A stretch of DNA of 64,000 bases, taken from contig NZ_JAZKUG010000001.1 in the NCBI RefSeq assembly GCF_036625195.1, positions 3,844,001 through 3,908,000 on the forward strand, given 5' to 3'. The stretch comes from Accumulibacter sp. (GTDB lineage: Bacteria > Pseudomonadota > Gammaproteobacteria > Burkholderiales > Rhodocyclaceae). The position numbers and the translations under genes are program-made. Below, one piece after another: positions 54,290 to 60,491 of this stretch. Under the pieces are notes generated by a model that was not told the DNA's origin, ran no database searches, and saw only the letters and a list, made by a program, of their open reading frames with translations. Within the stretch, counting starts at the first letter, position 1; every line of letters begins with the position of its first letter.

Positions 54290-54309
54290 GGGTCATGCTT
54301 CAGGGCTGC
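54290..54309 (+). repeat. Right terminal inverted repeat
   Basis: GGGTCATGCTTCAGGGCTGC, the reverse complement of the left end at 51479-51498. Confidence 0.9.
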
Positions 54310-54316
54310 GGCGGCA
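54310..54316 (+). repeat. Target-site duplication, right copy
   Basis: GGCGGCA, identical to 51472-51478 and directly next to the right inverted repeat. Confidence 0.7.
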
Positions 54317-54348
54317 GCGACGAGCTCCGGGTGTCGCCTGGAATCCTT

Positions 54349-54354
54349 TATAAT
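54349..54354 (+). promoter_or_regulatory. -10 box of the fabI promoter
   Basis: TATAAT 65 bases before the fabI ATG and 40 bases from the insertion element end. The -35 would lie near 54326-54331 and is poor; it is outside the element. Confidence 0.5.
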
Positions 54355-54418
54355 CGCGCGGTCAACCAGATTCGAACTACGAGCTGCGCAGTCAGCCACC
54401 TTTCGTTACGGAGAACAA

Positions 54419-55219
54419 ATGGGATTCCTCGCAGACAAGCGCATCCTGATCACCGGCGTGCTGTCGAAGCACTCGATCGCCTACGGCATCGCCAAGGCCT
54501 GCAGACGGGAAGGCGCACAACTCGCTTTCACCTATCAGAGCGAACGTTTCAGGGATCGCCTGGCCAAGTTCGCCGCCGAGTTCGACAGCGCCCTGATCTA
54601 CCCCTGCGACGTCAGCGAGGACGCCGCGATCGAGCAACTCTTCGCCGACCTCGGTCGACAGTGGGACGGGCTCGACGGCCTGGTGCATTCGATCGCCTAC
54701 GCCCCAGGCGAAGCGATCGAAGGCGACTTCCTCGACGGCATCACGCGCGACGCGTTCCGTATCGCCCACGACGTTTCCTCCTACAGCTACCCGGCACTCG
54801 CCAAGGCCGCCAGGCCACTGCTGCTGCGCGGCCACAACCCGGCACTGCTCGCCCTCTCCTACCTCGGCGCCGAGCGCACGCTGCCCAACTACAACACCAT
54901 GGGCCTCGCCAAGGCGAGCCTCGAAGCGGCCACCCGCTACCTCGCGTTCTGCCTCGGCCCACAGGGAATCCGCGCCAACGCCATCTCGGCCGGACCGATC
55001 AAGACGCTCGCCGCCTCCGGCATCGGCAACTTCTCCCGCCTGCTCGCCTACAACGCGCACAATGCCCCGCTGCGCCGCAACATCACCATCGACGAAGTCG
55101 GCAACGCAGCCGCCTTCATGCTCTCCGACCTCGCCAGCGGCATCACCGGCGAGATCATGTACGTGGACGGTGGCCTCAACACCACCGCCCTCGGCAACCC
55201 GGAGCCACTGCCCCTCTGA
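54419..55219 (+). CDS. fabI: Enoyl-[acyl-carrier-protein] reductase FabI
   Basis: 266 residues. The N-terminal MGFLADKRILITGVLSKHSIAYGIAKACRREGAQLAFTYQ is the NADH-binding fold with the FabI-type GVxSxxSIA loop. VHSIAYAP follows, and the active site YNTMGLAK supplies the Tyr-x6-Lys pair of FabI. The enzyme reduces trans-2-enoyl-ACP in the last step of fatty-acid elongation. ACGGAGAACAA precedes the ATG. A TATAAT lies 65 bases upstream. Confidence 0.96.
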   Translation: MGFLADKRILITGVLSKHSIAYGIAKACRREGAQLAFTYQSERFRDRLAKFAAEFDSALIYPCDVSEDAAIEQLFADLGRQWDGLDGLVHSIAYAPGEAIEGDFLDGITRDAFRIAHDVSSYSYPALAKAARPLLLRGHNPALLALSYLGAERTLPNYNTMGLAKASLEAATRYLAFCLGPQGIRANAISAGPIKTLAASGIGNFSRLLAYNAHNAPLRRNITIDEVGNAAAFMLSDLASGITGEIMYVDGGLNTTALGNPEPLPL

Positions 55220-55519
55220 AGCACGCCCGGCGCGGCCGCTCGCCGCGACAGCGAGATTCTGCCCCGCGCGCTCTGCTGCACTGGCCTCGAGTTCTTGCCG
55301 GCGGCGCCACTGCCGCTCGCTCTTCTGGTCCGGATCGCAGCGGCGCGTGCCGCTGGACGACGACATCGCCCGCCTGCCCAAAGCGCTGTGCCGCCAGGAA
55401 GCCGCGCCGCGGTCCGCCGAGCGCCGCGCTCACCCAGCAACGACTTGCCGAAGCCGCAGACGGTGCGACGATTCAACAACCCTGAGCGACAGCCCCCCCA
55501 CCCGGCACGATTCCCGCCA
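55220..55519. other. Gap between fabI and the PyrR-like gene
   Basis: 300 bases without a recognised gene. Short protein-like strings occur in two frames (PLDDDIARLPKAL near 55350 and LTQQRLAEAADGATIQQP before 55486), which might be a frameshifted remnant, but nothing is conserved enough to name. No terminator or promoter stands out. Confidence 0.3.
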
Positions 55520-56071
55520 ATGAACGCCCATACCCGCTCCTCCATCTACGACGAACGGCAGCTCGAACCGGTACTCGACAGCATGGCCGCCCGCCTCGCC
55601 GGCTTGTTGGCCAGCGACGAAGACCTGGTCCTCGTCGGCATCCGGCGCCGTGGCGTGCCACTGGCTGCGATGCTTGCCGAACACCTGGCCCGGCGCGGGC
55701 TGCGACCGGCGCTACGGCTCGAGCTGGTCGTCAAACGCTACGCTGACGATCTCAGCCTGCTCCATCCGCAGACCCGGCTCAGCGAAGACACGGCACCGAC
55801 CGTCGCCGATCTCGCCGGGCGATGCGTGCTCGTGGTCGACGACGTGCTCTATCGCGGGCATTCGCTGCTGCGTGTCGTCCAGTATCTGGTCGCCTGCGGC
55901 GCCACGAGGGTCGTCAGCGCGGTCCTCGTCGATCGCGGTGTCAGCGTCCTGCCGATCCACGCCGACGTCGCCGGCCTGCGACTCGACATGCCCGCGGGCT
56001 CGATCGTCGAGGTTCACGTTCCTCCCTACGAATCCGATTTCTCGATCGAACTGCTGCGCCCCGGTGGCTAG
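55520..56071 (+). CDS. pyrR: PyrR-like phosphoribosyltransferase
   Basis: 183 residues. The N-terminal half has LVLVGIRRRGVPLAAMLAEHLARRG, and the PRPP loop is CVLVVDDVLYRGHSLLRVVQYL. The C-terminal IHADVAGLRLDMPAGSIVEVHVPPYES is the PyrR signature. PyrR proteins have uracil phosphoribosyltransferase activity and, in Gram-positives, regulate pyr mRNA; in proteobacteria the role is less clear. No pyrimidine genes are adjacent. The stop TAG (56069-56071) lies inside the inverted repeat of the MITE-like element, so the element may have supplied the present C-terminus. No good ribosome-binding site is seen before ATG 55520. Confidence 0.88.
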   Translation: MNAHTRSSIYDERQLEPVLDSMAARLAGLLASDEDLVLVGIRRRGVPLAAMLAEHLARRGLRPALRLELVVKRYADDLSLLHPQTRLSEDTAPTVADLAGRCVLVVDDVLYRGHSLLRVVQYLVACGATRVVSAVLVDRGVSVLPIHADVAGLRLDMPAGSIVEVHVPPYESDFSIELLRPGG

Positions 56072-56236
56072 CAGCCTGTCGGACTTGACCAAGTCGGCTG
56101 CAAGAAGTGGGAAGACGGCTCATTTTTCCCCGTATTTCTGCACGAATAGAACCACTATTCGCTTAAAATCCGTGAAAAACTGCGCTCGTCTCCCACTTCT
56201 TTCGCTTCGACCCATCAAGTCCGACAGGCTGCTAGC
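56067..56236. mobile_element. 170-bp palindromic MITE-like element
   Basis: Perfect 22-bp inverted repeats close the element: 56067-56088, reading GCTAGCAGCCTGTCGGACTT then GA, and its reverse complement at 56215-56236. A second inverted pair lies inside: AGAAGTGGGAAGACG near 56103-56117 against CGTCTCCCACTTCTT at 56187-56201, with one bulge. A central stem CGAATAG (56143-56149)/CTATTCG (56155-56161) has a 5-base loop. The core is AT-richer than its surroundings. There is no coding capacity, so if mobile it depends on a transposase elsewhere. Its ends differ from those of the 2.8-kb element. Confidence 0.75.
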
Positions 56237-56275
56237 GCCGGAACACCGCTGGCTGCCCGGCCATCGCCAAAGTCG

Positions 56276-57109
56276 TCATTTCCGGACCAGGCACATCGTC
56301 ACGTGCAGGCAGCGGAACAACGGTGACGCGACACGGTTGCACTCCGCCAGATCACGCAGATGCGCCTCGCGGCCGCGGCGAATCGCCCACTGCGGGTTGA
56401 GCACGACGAGCGGGAAGGCCCACTTCGAGCGGCCGAGCGTCCCCTGTACCGCCTCGATGCGAAACCGCCTGCCGATCAACTCGAAGTTCCGGCGCGCGAA
56501 CGGCCACTCCCAGGCGGCGTCGTTCTGGAACGGCCGGAACATCGCCCGCAGCAGCCGTGACGCCCAGAAGGTGTTCAGAGGATCGTAGGTGATCATCCTG
56601 CCGCCGGGCTTCAGCCGCTGCTGCGCGGTCGCCAGGAAGAGGTCGAAGTCCTCGAAATGATGCGCGACTCCCAACGCGTAGATGATGTCGAAGTCCCGCT
56701 CGGCGAACTCGTCGGCGAGGAAATCGGCGCGATACGAACGTGCATGCTGCAGGCCCTCCGCCAGCAGCGCCTGCTGGAAGCTCGCCGCCAGCCGCTCGCT
56801 GAGGTCGATCGCGTGGTACTCGCGGCAGCGCCGGGCGATACCGATCGACAGCGCGTTGCCGCAGCCGACGCCCAGGTCCAGGACCTTGCTGCCCGCCAGG
56901 TCGCCGAGCCACAGCTGATGCAGTTCGTCCGCCGCACTGCCGATGCCGGTTTCCTGGCGAAAGCGATGCAGGCTGTCGCGTACCGCGCCCCAGATGCGGA
57001 CCGGCAGGCTCTGCCGGTCGCGCTGCACGTACAGATCCTGCTCGTAGAACTCGGCCTGCTGGCGATTGATCTCGAGCAGCCGCTGCCGTGACGATTCTTC
57101 GTTCTTCAT
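56276..57109 (-). CDS. Class I SAM-dependent methyltransferase
   Basis: 277 residues. SAM motif I is KVLDLGVGCGNALSIGIARR, with the acidic motif II in EYHAIDLSERLAASFQQ. FDIIYALGVAHHFEDFDLFL and LKPGGRMITYDPLNTFWASRLLR are typical of small-molecule methyltransferases of the Methyltransf_11/12 type. ATG 57109 (MKNEESSRQRL) is chosen as the start of protein-like sequence, though no ribosome-binding site is visible. The gene lies convergent to the MITE-like element and PyrR-like gene. Substrate unknown. Confidence 0.8.
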   Translation of the reverse strand: MKNEESSRQRLLEINRQQAEFYEQDLYVQRDRQSLPVRIWGAVRDSLHRFRQETGIGSAADELHQLWLGDLAGSKVLDLGVGCGNALSIGIARRCREYHAIDLSERLAASFQQALLAEGLQHARSYRADFLADEFAERDFDIIYALGVAHHFEDFDLFLATAQQRLKPGGRMITYDPLNTFWASRLLRAMFRPFQNDAAWEWPFARRNFELIGRRFRIEAVQGTLGRSKWAFPLVVLNPQWAIRRGREAHLRDLAECNRVASPLFRCLHVTMCLVRK

Positions 57110-57419
57110 CGATGACGCATTCGATCGGGTGCCCGCGCAAAGCGAGCGTGGTGGCCGCAGCCGGAGGCCACCGATTATCGCACCGTTCCGCGAGGCGCAC
57201 GCGGACAGCGCGGATCGCTCCAGGTTGCGGGGCATCGCGCCCGCAACCACGCCATGCGGACGTTCGACGGCATGCGACAAACGGTCGCGCGACAATTTGC
57301 CTGCTTACAGGCCAGGCGGTTTGGGCTTAGGCTGCCACTCTTCGTGCGCCCGTCAACCCGAGCGCCAACCACCGCCCCCGAGCGCAATCACGCATCGGGG
57401 CCTCTGCCGGAGATCGACC
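57110..57419. other. Divergent gap between the methyltransferase and the Sel1 protein
   Basis: 310 bases with no recognised gene and no clear -35/-10 pair. GGAG at the right edge is the ribosome-binding site of the Sel1 gene. Confidence 0.35.
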
Positions 57420-58001
57420 ATGAGCCCGCCGTTATCTCGCCTCTGCCTTTCTTTCGCCCTTGCCGCCTGCTGCCTGGCAGCGCATGCAGGGAGCGTCGAC
57501 GACGATCTGCGCCTGGCTGCCCGGCTGCACAAGGGCGGCGAGACGACGCAGGCCATCCGGCTGTGGCAAGCGTGGGCGGACAGGGGGAACGCCGATGCGG
57601 CGTACAATCTGGCCGTAATCCACCACTACGGCGACGGCGTGGCGCTCGATTACGGCACGGCGATGCAATGGTACCGAATCGCCGCGGCCCAGGGCGACAA
57701 GGTCTCGCAGTTCCAGATCGGCCTCATGTACCAGACAGGTCAGGGTGTTGCCGCCGACGCTGAGGAAGCCCATCGCTGGTTCACCATCCACCGGCGCCAC
57801 CACCTCCACCACGAGCAGGATCCACAGATGCTGGCCTGGCGGCGACAGGCCCTCGCCCTGATCGACGATCGGGATCGTCGCGAGCAGGCAGCCGCTGCGC
57901 GGCAGAACGGTCAGCAAGTCATCGCGGAGTTGAGACAGCGTGCGCAAGCACCGGCATCGTCAGGAAGCGACTTGCTCGCTGCCGACAACAGCGGCCGCTG
58001 A
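57420..58001 (+). CDS. Exported Sel1-like repeat protein
   Basis: 193 residues. Signal peptide MSPPLSRLCLSFALAACCLAAHA. Two Sel1-type TPR repeats are clear: NADAAYNLAVIHHYGDGVALDYGTAMQWYRIAAAQGD and VSQFQIGLMYQTGQGVAADAEEAHRWF. A histidine-rich patch (IHRRHHLHHEQD) and a basic helical tail follow. Sel1 repeats mediate protein-protein contacts in the periplasm. CCGGAGATCGACC precedes ATG 57420. No partner is evident nearby. Confidence 0.82.
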   Translation: MSPPLSRLCLSFALAACCLAAHAGSVDDDLRLAARLHKGGETTQAIRLWQAWADRGNADAAYNLAVIHHYGDGVALDYGTAMQWYRIAAAQGDKVSQFQIGLMYQTGQGVAADAEEAHRWFTIHRRHHLHHEQDPQMLAWRRQALALIDDRDRREQAAAARQNGQQVIAELRQRAQAPASSGSDLLAADNSGR

Positions 58002-58368
58002 CGTCTTTTGCCGTCGCCGCTCTGGCGATGGCCGTTGCGATGCTCGCGCCGGCCGGCGCGGGACGCCGCTGTTGTTGCGTCTCCGGCGCGGTCGGGAATG
58101 CACGGGCTGCGGCCCGATGGCTGCTTGCTGCGGGCGGCAGTTGGCCGCTCGCTCACTTTCATCCTCACCACTGGACGCCAGCCGGCTGACCGGCAAGGCC
58201 TGCCGACCGCCGTTCACCGGCGGCAGCGTGCAGGCCACTGCGCGGGATTTGCATACCGCCACGGCGTTTCCTATCCTTCTTGTGACACCCCCGATGTGCA
58301 GGGCGTGGCCGTCGTCGCACGACGCGACTTGGCGCGACCGCCCTCCTGTCAATGTACGAGGAGCGACA
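58002..58368. other. Gap between the Sel1 protein and the amidohydrolase
   Basis: 367 bases. A short frame from about 58027 (MAVAMLAPAGAG, ending in HFHPHHW) has a hydrophobic start and a histidine-rich end, but no ribosome-binding site and only about 54 codons; I do not call it a gene. A plausible promoter lies at 58249-58277. Confidence 0.3.
58249..58277 (+). promoter_or_regulatory. Candidate promoter of the amidohydrolase gene
   Basis: TTGCAT (58249-58254), 17-base spacer, TATCCT (58272-58277), 92 bases before the GTG start. Confidence 0.35.
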
Positions 58369-59340
58369 GTGGAAACCGCCCCATTCCTTCCCCTCCGGCG
58401 TTGCCGCCGCTGGACCACCTCCCTCTGGCTTCTTGCCGCTTTCGCGGCGCCACTGGCAACGACTCCCGCCGCCGCCGAGGCCGTCCTCGGAGTCGAGGGT
58501 GCCGGCAAGCTGCCGATCATCGACGCCCACTACCACGTCGTCCACGGTTTCGATGGCGCCGAGCTGCTGGCGGTGATGGACCGCAACGGCGTCCGCCTGA
58601 CCGGCGGCGCCGGCGGCAACAACATGCCGGCAATGATGGCGCTGGGCCAGCGCTTCATCCGGCCCGCCGGCCAGCATCCGTGGAAGAGCACGCACCGCAA
58701 TCTCGACGCGACGGCCTTTGCCAGCCCGGACACTCCCGGGGTGCAGCAGATGCTGCGCACCATCGAAGGCGAACTGCGCGACCGCGGCGCGCGCGTCATC
58801 GGCGAGATCCACGTCAATGCACTGACCACTGCCGCCGACCCGAGCAGCCGCTTCAAGGTAGCGGCAGACGGCGGCACGCTGCAGGCGCTGTTCGCCCTCG
58901 CCGCCCGCTACGGCCGGCCGCTCAACATCCACGCCCAATGGAATCACCCCGACACCGTCCGCCAGGTGGGTGCGCTGGCCGCGTCCAGCCCACAGGCGCG
59001 GCTGATCGTGTCGCACTGTGGCAGCGTCTCGTCGGCCGCCGACATGCGCCATTTCCTCGAGCAATACCCGAACACCGCCTGCGATCTCTCGGCGCGCGGC
59101 TGGCCGCTGCAGAAGAACCGCTACACCGTCTACGACGACCGCACGCTCGAGCGTGATTGGCAGCAACTGATCGAGGACCACCCCGACCGCTTCGTCGTCG
59201 GCGTCGACCTGGCCGGTAACGCGGCGGACTACGAGGCCAGCGTGCAGGCGATCCGCAACGGGCTGCTCGCCAACCTGACGCCGGCGACGGCCGAGAAGGT
59301 CGCGCAGCGCAACGCCGAAGCCTGGTTCGGGCTGCGCTGA
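58369..59340 (+). CDS. Exported amidohydrolase-family metal-dependent hydrolase
   Basis: 323 residues. The N-terminal signal is basic then hydrophobic (LRRCRRWTTSLWLLAAFAAPLATTPAAAEA). The amidohydrolase-2 TIM barrel follows: IIDAHYHVVHGFDGAELLAVMDRNGV (HxH metal ligands), PLNIHAQWNHPD, LIVSHCGSV (His), and FVVGVDLAGN, where the conserved Asp sits. The start is GTG 58369, with GAGGAG 6 bases upstream. The substrate is unknown; the family covers decarboxylases, lactonases and deacetylases. Confidence 0.85.
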   Translation: METAPFLPLRRCRRWTTSLWLLAAFAAPLATTPAAAEAVLGVEGAGKLPIIDAHYHVVHGFDGAELLAVMDRNGVRLTGGAGGNNMPAMMALGQRFIRPAGQHPWKSTHRNLDATAFASPDTPGVQQMLRTIEGELRDRGARVIGEIHVNALTTAADPSSRFKVAADGGTLQALFALAARYGRPLNIHAQWNHPDTVRQVGALAASSPQARLIVSHCGSVSSAADMRHFLEQYPNTACDLSARGWPLQKNRYTVYDDRTLERDWQQLIEDHPDRFVVGVDLAGNAADYEASVQAIRNGLLANLTPATAEKVAQRNAEAWFGLR

Positions 59341-59451
59341 CGGCACGCTCGCCGGCGGACCGGGCGCGCCACCTGCGCACGCGCGACCGCTTGCCTTGCG
59401 CCCTTCTGCAGCGTAGGGTTTCGCCGACGCCAACTCGCCGGAGCCTGCCGC

Positions 59452-60491
59452 ATGTCGACCGCCGCGATCACCACCCGCAGGATCTTCCTTGCCTCGTCGG
59501 CCGAACTCGCCGACCATCGCCGCGATTTCGCGATCGCCATCAGGCGCCGGAACGACCTCTGGATCGACCAGGCAGCCTACCTCCGCCTGACCATCTGGGA
59601 GGACTTCCTCGACGCGCCGTCGAAGACCCGGCTGCAGGACGAGTAGAACCGTGAAATCCGCCAGTGCGACGTGTTCGTGATGCTCTACCGCAGCAAGGTC
59701 GGCCGCTGCACCGAGGAGGAGTTCGCGACCGCAGTCGGCCAGTTCCACGCGACCAGCAAGCCGTTCATCTACACCTACTTCTGCGATTCGCCCGCCGACC
59801 GGGCGACCGCCAGCGCCGAAGACCTTAAGAGCCTGCACTCGTTCCAGCAGAAGCTGCGGGCGCTCGGCCACTTCCAGACCGTCTACAGCAACACCGACCA
59901 GCTCTGCCGCCACTTCGGCGAGCAACTCGACAAGCTCGCGGCCAACGGTTTCGTGAAATTCGAGCGCGAGCGCGAGGCAAGCGACGGCGTGGCCGACCAC
60001 AGCCGCCACGCCGTCCTGCACGGCAACGGCGCCATCGCGCAGGGCGACGGCCCGGCGCTGGGCGCCGGCAACCACCACGGGCCGATCGACACCGGCACGC
60101 GCGTCGATACCGGCGGCGGCGCCCACGTCGGCGGCAACATCAGCGTCGGCCGCGACTTCGTCGGCCGTGACCGCATCGTCACGCAGGGCGTCCCGGCGAG
60201 CGAGATCGGGGCGCTCTTCGCCCCGCTGTTCAGCGCGGTCAGCGAACACGCGGCGCCGCGCAGCCAGGCCGAGGCGCAGCAACGACTCGCCGAGATTGAG
60301 GCCGAAGTGGCGAAGGGCACAAGCAGGCCGACGACAGCCGCCTCGGCCGGCTGCTCGATGGGCTCGCTGCGCTGGCGCCCGGCGCCGTCGCTTCGCTCGT
60401 CGGCACCTTCGCCTCGCCGCTGCTCGCTGCCGCCGTCGGTCCGGTGACGAAGTTCGTCCTCGGCAAACTGCAGGCACCCGGAGGCCACGCA
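59452..60491 (+). pseudogene. Broken conflict-system sensor/effector gene (TIR- or DUF4062-like N-terminal domain)
   Basis: The N-terminal domain reads RRIFLASSAELADHRRDFAIAI, then LTIWEDFLDAPSKTRLQDE, DVFVMLYRSKVGRCTEEEF and FQTVYSNTDQLCRHFGEQLDKLAANGFVKFE. It resembles the TIR/DUF4062-like domains encoded beside NACHT NTPases. A glycine-rich linker GGGAHVGGNISVGRDFVGRD follows. Two lesions are visible. A TAG at 59644-59646 interrupts LQDE-x-NREI, where I expect a tyrosine. A frameshift at 60319-60320 then occurs, after which the protein continues in another frame (KQADDSRLGRLLDGLAALAPG, hydrophobic ASPLLAAAVGPV). ATG 59452 has GGAG 8 bases upstream. In the shifted frame it runs without a stop into the NACHT gene. 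Confidence 0.7.

Larger units (their letters stand above)
51479..54309 (+). mobile_element. Complete insertion element with DUF4338 gene and transposase
   Basis: The element is 2831 bp. It is bounded by perfect 20-bp inverted repeats: GCAGCCCTGAAGCATGACCC at 51479-51498 and its reverse complement at 54290-54309. The sequence diverges just inside them. A 7-bp duplication GGCGGCA flanks both ends. It carries two overlapping genes on one strand, a DUF4338 protein and a DDE-type transposase. Both are open, so the copy may be active. It inserted between the ABC transporter operon and fabI without breaking a visible gene. The family resembles ISNCY-type elements by gene content; the exact family needs comparison. 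Confidence 0.88.
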
